The translations under genes and the position numbers were made by a program. Shown one piece after another: positions 34,997 through 46,539 of a stretch of 64,000 nucleotides of DNA. Source of the stretch: Chimonanthus salicifolius (taxonomy: Eukaryota; Streptophyta; Magnoliopsida; Laurales; Calycanthaceae); NCBI GenBank assembly GCA_013350335.1, contig CM023534.1, positions 4,526,001 through 4,590,000 on the forward strand. Direction: 5' to 3'. The notes below the pieces were generated by a model. The model searched no databases, was not told the DNA's origin, and was given only the letters and a program-made list of their open reading frames with translations. Numbering within the stretch: the first letter of the stretch is position 1; each line of letters opens with the position of its first letter.

Positions 34997-35345
34997 TATA
35001 GGGTTAAAACTCGGGTCGAGTTAAGCTAGATTTTAATAAATTCAATTAAAACTATGTCAAAATTTATTGAACCCAATCTAATCCGACTCAAATTACTCAA
35101 TCCGACCCAAGTTGAATTTCTGACTTGAGTCACCCCGAGTGTTGTTTTATAACTTGGGTCGAGTCGGATTATGTTAGATCGAGTCGAGTTGATTTTGAAT
35201 TTTTAACCCAACCTAATTTAAATTTCATGTGGATTTTTATTCTCTCAATCCAACTCAATCCAAAATATACAAATACATAACTCAAATCCACTAATTTCCG
35301 GAGTCTAAGTCATGCAACCGGACCCAAATTTCACTTTGCCATTGC
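34997..35345 (-). repeat. Dispersed GGGTCGGGT-type repeat, copy 3 (diverged)
   Basis: It starts AGGGTTAAAACTCGGGTCG and contains repeated ATCCGACTCAAATT and GGGTCGAGTCGGATTA. The order of segments follows copy 2, but many CpG positions have decayed. It is the oldest-looking of the three copies. Confidence 0.5.
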
Positions 35346-35979
35346 ATTTTCCGTTCACTTAACGAAACAATGAATGTCATTTAACCACTAGAGAAATGAA
35401 ACCACTAGTTAGAACTTAGAAGAGGAGAGAGAATTTGATTTTGCTTATATGATTAAAGGAGGCAGATTCTTCTTTTCTTTTGACTTTATTTTTTTATCTT
35501 GTTGGAATAAAGAGAACTTGATTTTTCCTATAGTACTAGTGAGCCTGAGGCTGAGAGTGAGGAATCCAGTTTCACCCAAAAAGAAAAATGGAATAAAGTG
35601 ATAAACAAGTGGTTGGAACGTGTCGATTTTTGGCAATGGGTTGGATGAAATAGAGTCTTGGTTTAATTTAATTTAAGTTTGAATCACCAACCTTCAATTT
35701 ATTATTTACTTAGTATAAAATAGATTAGTCGAGTCATTAGATCTAATTTGAGTTCATTTATTTATTCAATTCGATATAAATCCATTGAGACCCATATAGC
35801 TCATTTTTTCTAAAATAATTAGTTTAGACCACTCAAATTCATCAGCTCATTTTATGGTATTCATTGAGTCTCTTTCTATGATAATTTTTTCCTAACTCCA
35901 GCCCTCTATAATAGCAGAATAATTCTAATAACTTTTAGAATTCCAAAAACATCAAAGAAGAGATGCCCCTTGAATCCGA
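35346..35979. other. Spacer, nothing recognised
   Basis: AT-rich sequence. The short minus-strand frame at 35445-35636 has no family resemblance. Confidence 0.4.
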
Positions 35980-37780
35980 ATCACCCCTTATCCATGTCGG
36001 GCTCGGTTTTCCAAAAGCAACACAATCTACATTAAATTTAGATGAGACTAAATCTCTCTCTGTCTAACCATCTTAGGACCACTACTCATACAACATTTCC
36101 ATGAGAATAATAGGTCTTTCAATTTGTAGTCTTTAAATTCTCGTAAGTCACACACACAATCTCCCCGTAGCGCTAGACACTATCTCCTTTACATCTTTAT
36201 TCTTACCCTCAAATATCCTTGTGTTCCTTTCTTTCCATATCGATCATAGGACTACTCCAGGTATGATATGCCACGCTTTCCTCAATTTCGACCTTAAAGG
36301 TGATAACGTCCAACTTCCTCTCATTCTCTTACATGATGCATCCAACACCCAAGACACCCCTGATAGTTTTGAAGAAGTTCCAAAGTATTCTCGCTAATGG
36401 GCGAGAAGTAAACAAATAATCAATGTTCTCCTCACATTCTCTGCCAAAACTGACATTAGAGGTCATTCCTCGAACTCTGGACATTTCTCCTAAAATATTC
36501 TACTCTTAGAGAGAATTTTACCCTTTAATGCGCACCATATGAAGATTTTGACCATAGGCAGAGCCAGACCTTTCCAAGCCGAGATAGATTGATCAAGTTG
36601 GGAGGTGATTGCTCTCTTCATTACCGTTTGCACAGAGAGGACCCTAGAAGGGCCGCCCACCCAAATTCGCTCCTCTTCCTCTTCCCACGATATCGGTAAT
36701 TTTTCTAATAGGGATATTAATTGCTCTAGGCTTTATTTCTCAAACTCCCTAAATGTTCTCTTAAATTCAATCTCCCAAGAGGCGACCCCATATTCATATT
36801 ATAATAGTCTTGAACCTTTACATTTTTGTCCCCTAATTACTCTGAATAATCTTGAGAATAGATCGTTCAGAGGTCTCTCCCCAAACCATAAATCGGTCTA
36901 AAACAACGTCCTATCTCCCTTTTCCTTTTTTTTAAGACCAAGGTATCCAAGCCTCTTAGAGCACCTGACTAATATTTGGGGCATATGCAAACCTCCTTAT
37001 CTATACACACTGGATAAAACTATAGGGAGTGGCCTTTTGGGGGAGTGGAAATTGAACTCAAGACCTCTCACTTTCAAAGGTGGATTCTTGGCCATCACTC
37101 CAACCCATTTGGGTTGACTTCCTATCTCCCTTACCCACAAAGATCCTCAATTTTTCTTTGAAAATATCCCTGACTTCTCCTCTTCCCAACCCAATCCTCC
37201 ACCAAGCTCCAATTATGAGGGAGCCTACTCTTTCCACCTTATTCTCTAGATCCCATTCTCATGGATTGTTTACCCCGTATCTAGCAACAAGGGTTCTTCT
37301 CCATAGGGCTTCTTTTTCTTTCTCGAATCTCCAACTCCACTTACTAAATAAGGTTTGGTTCATAATTTACAAAGGTATTATGTTTAATCCTCCACTGAAT
37401 TTAGAATTAGAAACCTCTGAAGCTCCCAAATGAACCCACTTCCTATCTTCATTATCTCTCCAAAAAGAATTTCTAAACAATTGTTCTAGCTTCCTCACAA
37501 CTCCTTTGGGCATCTCAAAGAGAGATGTGGTAGAAGGGAAGATTTGACAGCACTAACTTAATAAAGGTTGCTCTACCACCTATAGATAAGTAACTCTTAT
37601 TCCAACCCGCTAACCTTTGACCTACCCTCTCGATCACTGGATCCCAAAAGCTCTTGGATCTAGGATTTCCCCCAAAATGTAAGCCTAAATAAGTGAAAGG
37701 TAATTTACCTAATCCACAACCCACTACTTCAACTAGATTCTTGAGAAGGTCGTCATCTACACCGACTTAGTTGATTCGAT
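35980..37780 (-). mobile_element. LINE (L1-type) 3' half of reverse transcriptase to zf-RVT, interrupted by a SINE
   Basis: The minus frame at 37515-37724 reads KLPFTYLGLHFGGNPRSKSF and LAGWNKSYLSIGGRATFIKL, the classic C-terminal RT region of plant LINEs. Lower coordinates continue with GLNIIPL and WSWRFEKEKEALWRRTLVARYG, then zf-RVT-region pieces such as ISWVL-like text and KAWHIIPGVVLWSIWKERNT near 36240. Many stops and frameshifts are present. A SINE at 36922-37120 splits it cleanly with a 12-bp duplication. Confidence 0.75.
36922..37120 (-). mobile_element. SINE family A, intact copy with perfect 12-bp target-site duplication
   Basis: CCTATCTCCCTT is present at 36910-36921 and again at 37121-37132, directly flanking the element. 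On the minus strand the element opens with a tRNA-like head (GGAGTGATGGCCAAGAATCC as A-box region, GAGGTCTTGAGTTCAATTTC as B-box region). It ends in ACCTTGGTCTT plus an A-run. This is target-primed insertion into the older LINE, so the order of events is clear. Confidence 0.85.
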
Positions 37781-38654
37781 GAAAGTGACTTTGGTGGATT
37801 ATATATTTAATTAAAGCTTTTTGAATAAAACCTTTGTCATCTTATTTGGTGAGTCCTATATCTAAAAAAATATGATTGTTATAAAATATAGGCCCCATTT
37901 AGTGGCCAATTTTAGATAGAAATATTGAGTGAAATAATTCAAGCTATTCTAAGAGATTCTTTGCCTAAAGATTTCAACAGTAAAGATCAAAATCAATTAC
38001 TATTAGGTGAAAAAAATAATTGATTTAAATGATTAAGAAGGGTATTCCTTAACCACCTCAATAAGCTTCTGTTACAACAATTGACTTGGACCAAAACTTC
38101 ACATCCCTAAAAAGATAGCTTGTTTTTGCAGCCATAGATGGATACTACATTCAGCTTTTCAGATTTAGATTGTTTTCTTGAGGTATTATGGTTAAAACAC
38201 CATAATAAATAAATATTTGAGAAAATTCAAAAGTCAAAATTAATGATATAGTTCTTTGCCAGTAAATGACAGTAAGATGAGGGTCCATTCTCATAGTATC
38301 ACAACTTTGACACAAGAAAGACATCTTCTAGCAATAATGAGTTAATTGATGTGCAATTTGGTATTTCCTTCATATACAAATACAGCATTAACAATCATAA
38401 TTTAAAGTTAATGACTGAGACATTGATAATTTTGATAATTAAAGAAGTAAGCTCATTATCACTAAAAAATGGGGATTGTCTCTTAGACTATCTGATTTTC
38501 TCTCACAAGGGTCTCTAGTTGATGCCTATAAATACTTCAAACAGATGAATGAACATGGATTAGTGGTAACTAAAAGAGATCTTGAATGTTATTAAAGTTA
38601 GTTTCGGCTATCAAAGTGAATAGTGAACGTCAAGTATATGTCTTTGCATTAGCT
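37781..38654. other. Spacer, nothing recognised
   Basis: AT-rich sequence without convincing coding frames, RNA genes or repeats. Confidence 0.35.
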
Positions 38655-38750
38655 CTACCAGGTGTGTGCAGATTGAGAGGTTTTCACATGTTTCGAAGAA
38701 TTAGTTAAGTGAAATGCCTGAACACCTTCGATCATTTAAAAAAAAAAGAG
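38655..38750 (+). mobile_element. SINE family A, 5'-truncated copy
   Basis: CAGGTGTGTGCAGATTGAGA, TTTTCACATG, TTAGTTAAG and CCTGAACACCTT are followed by an A-run at 38738-38747. The order and text match the 3' half of the 52994-53146 copy. The tRNA-like head is absent. Confidence 0.6.
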
Positions 38751-39321
38751 TATATATCTTTGTATAAACAACTTGGATGGATATGTTAAGAAAGCGTGCT
38801 CATGCTATTTTGGTATGCTCGACAATGATCTGATGAGTTTACATAAGTTTGTTTGGTTTTTGCAAATCATGGGTCAATCTCATCATGTCATGGTTTATGT
38901 ATTAAGTATCAAATGAAAAAAAATTAAGTGCTCTACCAAATGCGGGGTTCAAAGAAACTATATAATGAGTAGATTGTCTTTGAGATCATGGACAAAGTTA
39001 GGCACATGGCCACTGATAGAGATGTAATCTTCAAAAGACAGAGACAGTGAAGAGGTGAGGGATGAGAAAACTGCATCAATTGAGACATGTCTTCCCTACC
39101 TCAGAAAACTGCATCAATTCAAAGGTATTCAAGTTCTCAAACAACTTAGCCACAAGGAACAGATTAGCACTAGCTAGGGCTCTTATGGTCAACATTTACA
39201 GAGAGTGTGACCACTTTTCCATTTCCATTTCAAGACTCTTCATTCCATCATAAAGAATGAAGCTAGCCCTGAAATTCTAATGTTCATACCCTTTAGACCT
39301 TTAAAAAGAAATCTGATTATT

Positions 39322-39440
39322 TTTTAGTCTAAGTTTTTAGGACTAATTTTAAGGCATGTGTAAACCTCCGAATTCACACATACCGATTCCGGAGAGTGGC
39401 CTTAAGTGTTGAGGGGGACTTGAATGAAGTCAGGTTGTTT
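39322..39440 (-). mobile_element. SINE family A, degenerate copy
   Basis: AAGGCATGTGTAAACCTCCG, AATTCACACATACCGATTCC and GGAGAGTGGCCTTA match the body of the intact copy at 36922-37120. Both ends are decayed. Confidence 0.5.
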
Positions 39441-39795
39441 TTTAATTTCTTTGTTTTCTTTATTTTATATTTTGGATTGTATTAAGTACCATGGCTCCAA
39501 AACTGTAACCTCTAAGTCCAGATGGCTATTCTTTTATTTGATTGCGTTTGTTGCTAATCTAATCTTTGCTTATTTACTTTAAAAAAACCTAATAAACTAG
39601 TATGTCAATTGCCAAGGAGAGCTAGTGTCGAGTTTTACTTTTTAACTTAATTGCTATTGCAATCGGGCTTGAGAATTGAAGTGAAGCCCAATCAAAAATC
39701 TAAGTTGGGTTTAGAACTTGTACATGCTCAAGCTAGAAACTTGGCCTGAAATATATGCTTATATGAATAGTATATGTATACTACTTTATATTAGT

Positions 39796-40756
39796 GGGGA
39801 GCCATTCAAACACCCTGGTTTTTTTTTCCCCTACACACCCTTTTTCAAAATTTTAGATGAAATGACAATTTCGCCCTTCCACTTAATCTTCCACCGAAGG
39901 AACCATTCCTTCGGACGAATGATCGACCGAATACACAGAAGAGAGGGAAAAAAAATGGTGGGCTCCACCATTGGTCAAAACCCAAGGTCTTCCTTAGCCA
40001 TAGATAGATGGGACAGGGGCGATCATGGTGGTGTTGATCCTAGGGTCAGAAGTGCAGGATCCACTTGGATCTAAGGAAAAAACCCACAAAATTGATTTCC
40101 GGACAACCCAAGCAGCAGCCGAAGAAACTGGCCAGAGGAAGGTCCCACGATATTCAGATCAGAGATCTGATGGTACAGATGGATAGACCATCAAAAAATG
40201 GAATGGGTATGGTGGGTCCCGCAGGCAGAAACTTTCTCCATCACCTGATCTAAGGCCAAGAAGAAGATCCAGCGGCAACAGATCTACTACCGCCAGATCT
40301 TCTTCTCGGCCTTAGATTAGGTGATGGAGAAAGTTTCTGTCGGCGGGACCCTCCATACCCATTCCGTTTTTTTGATGGTCTATCCATCTGTACCATCAGA
40401 TTTCTGATCTAAATCGTGTGGGACCCTTCTCTAGCCAGTTTCTTCGACTGCTGCTTGGGGCGTCCGAAAATCAATTTTGTGGGTTTTTTTCTTAGATCCA
40501 AGTGGATCCTGCACTTCTAACCCCAGGATCGACGCCACCATGATCGCCCCTGGCCCACCTATCTACGACTAAGGAAGACCTTAGGTTTCGATCAACAGTG
40601 GGGCCCACCGGTTTTTTTCCCTCTCTTATGTGTATTCGGTCGATCCTTCGTCCGAAGGAATGGTTCCTTCGTCTAAAGGGCAAAAGGGTCATTTCACCCA
40701 AAATTTTGAAAAATGGTGTGTAAGGAAAGAAAAACCGGGTGTCTATATGGCTCCCC
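39796..40756. mobile_element. 961-bp foldback DNA element (Mutator-like MITE) with perfect 9-bp target-site duplication
   Basis: TATATTAGT occurs at 39787-39795 and again at 40757-40765. The element starts GGGGAGCCAT and ends ATGGCTCCCC, a perfect 10-bp terminal inverted repeat. The two arms, about 470 bp each, are inverted copies of each other along their whole length (GAAGGAACCATTCCTTCGGA, GGGGCGATCATGGTGG, AGTGCAGGATCCACTTGGAT in both). They meet near 40280-40300 with a loop of about 25 bp. The arms are clearly richer in GC than their surroundings. Open frames read the same peptide in mirror image from both arms (39718-40074 plus, 40492-40701 minus) and are by-products of the symmetry. No transposase is encoded. 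The 9-bp duplication points to MULE transposase. Confidence 0.9.
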
Positions 40757-40849
40757 TATATTAGTCAATGGTTTGTCATGTTGAAAAAACTCTAATTTAA
40801 GACTAGGATCTAGGGTTCATTACGGTCCATGGGGCTAGTTATGATGGGG

Positions 40850-41025
40850 CTAGTTATGATTGTATTTATTGCATATGAAATTTCCATCTTGATTAGATAA
40901 AAGAACTTATTATGTTAAATCTCTTAAATTTTCACATTTATCTAATGACAAAATGCATTAGATTAGATTAATTGAGTTTAAAAGTCAAATTGGTGTCAAA
41001 TTAGGCATAGGTATAATTCACGTGG
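40850..41025 (+). repeat. Dispersed repeat with TTGGTGTCAAATTAGG core, copy 2
   Basis: Contains CTCTTAAATTTTCACATTTA, TCTAATG and TTGGTGTCAAATTAGG in the same order and spacing as 11511-11685. Function and class are unknown. Confidence 0.5.
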
Positions 41026-41039
41026 GCTAGCTGAGTGTG

Positions 41040-41290
41040 AGCAATATAACAAATATCTCCGATATTTTCATTTTTATCACGAAAATATCAGAAAAATAAC
41101 TTTTGTGCATTAAAATCCGAGTTTATCACGTCTACCATTTTTAACAGTAAATTCCCATTAAAAACACGTTTTATCGCGAGAAATTGTAAATTCCCGTTAA
41201 AATTGCGAGATTTTACTGTTAAATTCCCGTTAAAAATGTGAGATTTTATTGTTAAATTCTCGTTAAAAACACTTGGGTCAAATATACATT
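41040..41290 (+). repeat. Dispersed repeat with internal tandem units (AAATTCCCGTTAAAAA)
   Basis: Starts near AACAAATATCTCCGATATTT. Between 41150 and 41270, AAATTCCCGTTAAAA with GCGAGATTTTACTGTT is repeated about three times. The inverse of the same family is at 34245-34525. Confidence 0.55.
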
Positions 41291-41990
41291 TTTTATTTTT
41301 ACTGACTTTTTGTTTTTGTTAGCCCATTTTCGAACGGTCTTTCCCCTTTAATTTTTTTTCAATTTTTTTTCCCGAAAACATTTAAATATTTTTTCATTTA
41401 AGAGCATTAGTACATTTTTACAATTTTTCAATTTTAAAACTAAAAGAGAAATACTTTTTTTTTAAACAAGAGCTTTTTGTCTTTTGTTCATGTGCCTCGA
41501 CTTGACTAGAGTTTCACCAGAGTGTCTCTTTAGTAGATTTTTAATATTTCAATTTTAATTATTAACTTCAGAGCTTTGGTTAAATGACTAAAAGTTTCAT
41601 GCGATTTTGCATTTTGGTATTTTAGTTAATTTAGACAAATGCTATTTAGCTTGTCAATTGTTATATTTGGAAAGGGCAAAAAATTATACAAACTTGAATT
41701 AAAAAAATGCCGTTGTTCTTTTACTTTTATTATTAAAAATAAAAAATAAGATATTTAATAGGTTTCATTTGAGATATTTTTATAATATTAATAATAATAT
41801 CCTCACGTATTTAATTTTTTTTATTATAAAATTGAGCCTACACTCTGGTAATCTGTTATAATCTGTGAACTCGAGTATCTGCTGTAATATTCGGATTGTA
41901 TTATAAAATAAAAAATTATAATTCATGCTGCGTAGATTTGAAATTATAACCGTTAAGGGAAGACTTCCTATTTTTTAGTTCGAATCCGCG
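41291..41990. other. AT-rich spacer upstream of the DUF1639 gene
   Basis: No coding or RNA feature recognised. Long A/T runs are frequent. Confidence 0.4.
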
Positions 41991-42039
41991 AACCCTTATA
42001 ATGGAAAGGCGGCCTTCACAGAGCCATCGTTCCTGCTCC

Positions 42040-42134
42040 AATTTACCTGCTCTTTCTATCTTGCAAACCAAATCTCTTCTTCTTCTTCTTCTCTCTCATT
42101 CTCCTTCTGAGATTTCTCTCTCTGCTTTTCGCCG
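42040..42134 (+). promoter_or_regulatory. CT-rich 5' UTR/initiator region of the DUF1639 gene
   Basis: A run of CTTCTTCTTCTT and CTCTCTC-type sequence lies directly before the start codon at 42135. Similar pyrimidine-rich leaders precede the transporter gene. The transcription start is not fixed. Confidence 0.35.
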
Positions 42135-44444
42135 ATGGAGAAACGTCAGCACAACTTCTACCTTCCTCCAGACTTGAAATGGGGAAAACAACGCGTCCTT
42201 CGATCCAAGAAGCAGGTTTTGGACGCCGAGATCGCGTCCACAAATTCGGATCGCAGATCTCCATGCTCCAATTCCAAATCGGAAGATCGACTGCTCAATA
42301 CCATCAAGCCCTCCACCCCTTCCGATCTCGAGAAATCGACAGATGAAGATGACGGTATTAAAGAAATCAAGACGAAGCTTTTGGTCCATTTCCAATCGAA
42401 TGCCAACAAGTTGATGCTCCCTGTTGTGGAGAAAGAGAACGAGGATGAACAAGCCACGGAACGCCCATGGAATCTGCGGATGAGAAGGGCTGTTTGCAAC
42501 GCTCCAGCAGAGAACGGCACCGTCGGTTTGGGAGGGAATTCAAATTCCGTCCCTGTGCTACCACCGTCCCATCCACTGCTTCTGATGCAGGAGAGTCAGC
42601 TGAAATCAAGGCGGCGGAAGGGTTTGGCGGCTCCGGGGCAGGTCGAAGCAAAGGAGTCACGGCAGAAGCTACGCATCTCACTGACAAAAGAAGAAATTGA
42701 AGAGGATTTTCTGATCATTACAGGGTTCAAGCGTCCGAGGAGACCAATTAAGAGGCCAAGATCGGTGCAGCGCCAATTGGATGTAAGAATCTCATGTTCT
42801 TTTTATTATATTTTAATATATGAACCATTTCAAAAAAAATTGGATGTAAGAATCTCATGTTCTAATTCATTTTAAATTCTTATGTTATTTCCCCTTTTCT
42901 GGCTTGTAATATGATGCAGGATTTTTTATTTTTTATTTTTTACTTTTGTGAATCGATTATTATATTTGGGTTCTTACCCAAGGACGGGACAAGGGGGCAT
43001 ATAGGGCCCATGCCTTCCAAAAATTCGAAATTTTCTATGACATACAGTTGATTGCAGGTTATATGATACAGTCCAGCATGGAAGTTCCTTCAGTGAAATG
43101 AATCACCTCTTATTTTAAGCTTCCTATTCTCGAAAAGCTTTAATTGTGTTACATCTTCCTAAGTTTTGGGCAGTAATAGAAATTTGGAGTTTCTTTCTTA
43201 GCATTCCCAATGTGGCAATGTGATTGTCATATTCATACCTCTCATATGTAACCTTTCATCTAACTACAGCTCTTTATTGGATGTAGTGGTTCAAAATCCT
43301 CAAGCTTTTAGATTGCTAATTCATACCTTTAGACTTGTCGATGCTTCACTCCCATGCAAACCATTGAGTGGTCATATCTGTATTCCCTATAGAACATGTT
43401 TCCTCCTTGTTTGTTTTTCCTTCAAATGTTTCCTACTTGTTGCTTACACACAGTGACAACAATGGATGAAAATCACAGATCGTATCATTCTCATTGAATG
43501 TCGATTAAAACTTCAGAAAGCATTACAAAGCACAAAAGACATTAGCAAGTCTACATATTATATGTTCAGTTTCAAGCATGCAACATTTTTCTTTCCTTAT
43601 CCAACCCTTCCTCATGTGAGTACTAATGCTGGCTACTAATTGCTTTTGATTGCTTTTCTTCTTAGGTCAAGCATGAACTAGATCATGAAGTTGAATCACA
43701 TGAACTCATTTCAGTTTTTGTCATGATTCATGAGCTCAACTTCTCTCTGTGCAACTTTCTTCTATAATTTTTTTTGCCTTGGTTATTATATGATTTTTAA
43801 AATGTTACTTCATCTGTCTAATCTGAAAACATCTGAATCATATTCATTTTATCTGTTTTTTGGTCCCATGAAATTCCAAAGTCATACATTATCAAATATC
43901 ATCATTCATGCTTCTAGTATTAGTAGAAAACGTTCGATTCATTTTAATCACACTTCAAACTTAATAGAGTGCACATTATAAATTGGTCAATGCCATTATC
44001 TAGGTATCTTCACAAAATTTCACTGAAGATGACTCAAGTGACTTGTACAAAATGATGGATAGAGAGATTCATTTTAAGAACTTGACTCAATTAATATCGG
44101 AGTGAAGTCCAAGTTTGAATATTTTTAACGTCCCTGAACTCCTGAAAAAATTATTGGTTTGGCCCCCTCAAAACAAAATTTCTGGTTCTGCCCCCTGTCT
44201 TGTCATTTTACTTGCTCTGGATTCTGATAAGGTATTTGCAAATTTTTCAGGCATTATTCCCTGGCATGTGGTTGTCTGAGGTCACACTCGATATGTACAG
44301 AGTCTCCGATGATGTTGATGCTTCTGGAAAGGTATGCATATTTTAAAAGATTTTGTGTTGGTTTAATATATGTATATATTTAATTTTGATCATTCAACCC
44401 AAGGTGCTCACTGCTGATCTTGATTGCTGTTTTTGCAGAGATGA
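42135..44444 (+). CDS. DUF1639 family protein, three exons, complete
   Basis: Exons 42135-42782, 44251-44331 and 44439-44444 join in phase 0 to a 244-residue protein starting MEKRQHNFYLPPDLKWGKQR. The last exon adds only Arg and the stop. The C-terminal DUF1639 signature is clear: LRISLTKEEIEEDFLIITGF (about 178-197), then KRPRRPIKRPRSVQRQLD and, across the intron, ALFPGMWLSEVTLDMYRVSD. The N-terminal two thirds are polar, low in hydrophobic residues, and probably disordered; RRRK and KRPRRPIKRPR are basic clusters that could act as nuclear signals. The molecular function of the family is not established. A 63-bp duplication copies the first splice donor (see findings). ATG 42135 is the first in the long frame and follows a CT-rich leader. 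Confidence 0.9.
42775..42863 (+). repeat. 26-bp direct repeat duplicating a splice donor (63-bp spacing)
   Basis: A 26-bp sequence containing TTGGATGTAAGAATCTCATG occurs at 42775-42800 and identically at 42838-42863. Each copy holds GAT followed by GTAAGA, the exon 1 donor of the DUF1639 gene. The spacing of 63 bp equals 21 codons and the reading frame between the copies is open. Confidence 0.9.
42986..44206. mobile_element. Possible decayed element with inverted ends in intron 1 of the DUF1639 gene
   Basis: GGGACAAGGGGGCATA near 42986 is roughly the inverse of CCCCCTGTCTTGTC near 44193-44206, and both ends carry G/C-runs unusual for this intron. The intron otherwise contains no recognised gene. 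The evidence is limited to the ends. Confidence 0.25.
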
Positions 44445-44628
44445 AAAAGTGACACGGACATGGCTTTTGACGGCATTTCTTGAATGTTAAAAGCGCTTTT
44501 TTTTGAAGATTGACTGTTAATTCTTTTACAATTGTCTCAATTTGGAGAGTTATAGTACTACAGCTGTTCATCTGATTTGTACAGAGGGAGTTAATCAAAC
44601 GTCTTTAATGTTCATGCTGATTACATAT

Positions 44629-44762
44629 ACAAAATCAATTGATTTTGTTTCTAATTTGACTCTTTTTGAAATTTTATTTTGTTCATTTGGTTGTTACAAA
44701 ATCAATTGATTTTGTTTCTAATTTGACTCTTTTTGAAATTTTATTTTGTTCATTTGGTTGTT
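44629..44762. repeat. Exact 67-bp tandem duplication
   Basis: A 67-bp unit beginning ACAAAATCAATTGATTTTGT occurs twice head to tail, starting at 44629 and 44696, with no difference seen. It lies just past the 3' end of the DUF1639 gene. The perfect identity suggests a recent slippage or replication duplication. Confidence 0.9.
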
Positions 44763-46530
44763 TTGGATACCCCAATGGGAATAGTCGCTTTATGAAGATG
44801 ATAATGCATGGTTGCTTTGGTCACTGAATTGTTACAGGTAAATCAAATGGGTGGCTTATTCATATGTGAAAGTGTTTGTCAATATATTGTTGTTGTCTCC
44901 CTATTGAGGAATTTGAATGGATATGCTGAATATTCACGCTAACTTTGTCTGGAAGTTCAAATGATAAATTTGTTCCTTATTTGATTTCTTTTAAAATTTT
45001 ATTTTGTTAACATGGTTGCTTTGGCCATTGGAATTTTACAAGTTACATGAGATATGTGGTTCTCTTTTTCACTTTCCTGTATGCTCAAATCTGTCTCAAT
45101 CCACATTTGTTAATCAAAGGCATGCTATAACTTATGCTTCATAAATAATAAGTTTTATTTTTTTGAAAGAATAAATTGCAACTATTGTGTAATCATGCCT
45201 TGGCCTCAATATCTTTATTATTCGCCACCATGGATGGGGAATCCATGTTCTTAGCTCTTGCAAGGATATCTCTAACACAGATGTGCATTATTGATGTTCA
45301 TGATTGGTTGCTTAGCAATCTTACGTTTACATTGCTTAATGATGATAAATTTCAAGATTCATCAGTGGTTTTTTCCCCTGTTTTCTCTTAATGCACTTGT
45401 GCCTTCCCCTCTGCAATTCTTAGAACTACTTCACAACTTCTTGATTGAGGCTATAATGTTTGGTTTCGAGGATAGAGGGAATAATGTGGAGGAACCTGAG
45501 CCTGGACTATTCCTGAAGCCAAATAGGTGATAAGCTTATTTGGCTTTAAAGCTTCTCAAGACGGTTTACCAATCTTTGTTCTCTAGTGAAGTGAAAATTT
45601 GGACCCAAATATTTTTCTTCCATTTTGTGTTTTGATGGAATGGATCTGATTCAATGCTGTTGTCTTTTATGTTGTTATAATGTGCCTCATTTTTATGATG
45701 GTTTCTCCTTGGTTTTGAACTACTTTTCCAATGGGAATTATTGATGTTTTCTCTTTTGGGTCTTTTTCAATTTTTTTTTCTTTTGCAAGAGGGATCATTT
45801 CTCAATCAAAAGAGATGGTGCAGCAGTCCGACACATTGTGAATGCTATTGACAATTAAAGGACAAACATTAAGTTCCATGTTTCATGCCGATGATCTAGA
45901 AGACCTATCAGAATATTATGAAGTTCTTTGATAGATATGACCCCCCTAAACTGTGTCCTCATCCCAGTTGGACCTCTAACTTGGTTGTCCCTCTTTTGAC
46001 CACACCAAATTAGTAAATCAATTGTCCACACAAAATGATCAATTCACAGTGCATTTTATATGAGAACTTGCACCTGATCTTGATTGTTGTCGAATGAGGT
46101 AGTGTGTTAAGATCTTTTAGCCATAGGCCTCTGTTTACAAGCATTAGACAACTCTTTTGTATCAGCGAACTTCTTGTTCTTTGACTACATTTTATTCTTA
46201 CCTCCATTTTGAAGGCTAATAATTGGATGGGATCAGGGCACAGTTTTCAGATTACACATCCATGGATTGGAGCTCTAGATAAATGGGCTACGTCATTGAA
46301 ACATGGGCCCATGAATGTTGACCTCCACGGTTCCATCTCATAAGCTCTTAGGGCAAGCATTTACACTACAGCAAACAACTCCTGTCCATGGCAATGGATG
46401 GGAACCCAATTGGCAACTCTAATTCTAATTGAACTCCATGTATTCCTTTTTTTCGAATAGTTGCAGTTCTTGTATGTTCCACATACATATTGTAGTTTTG
46501 AAAGGTCATTTCAAATGGTACAACGTGGGC
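44763..46530. other. Spacer without recognised genes
   Basis: Open frames at 45176-45391 and 45291-45530 show no family features and lack splice partners. The sequence is less AT-rich than most spacers here and could contain decayed gene sequence. Confidence 0.35.
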
Positions 46531-46539
46531 TCTTATCAA

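Noticed and set aside
39718..40074. 118-codon plus-strand frame in the left arm of the foldback element (and its mirror at 40492-40701)
   Set aside because: Both frames read the same peptide from inverted arms, so they reflect the element's symmetry. There is no family resemblance or coding context.
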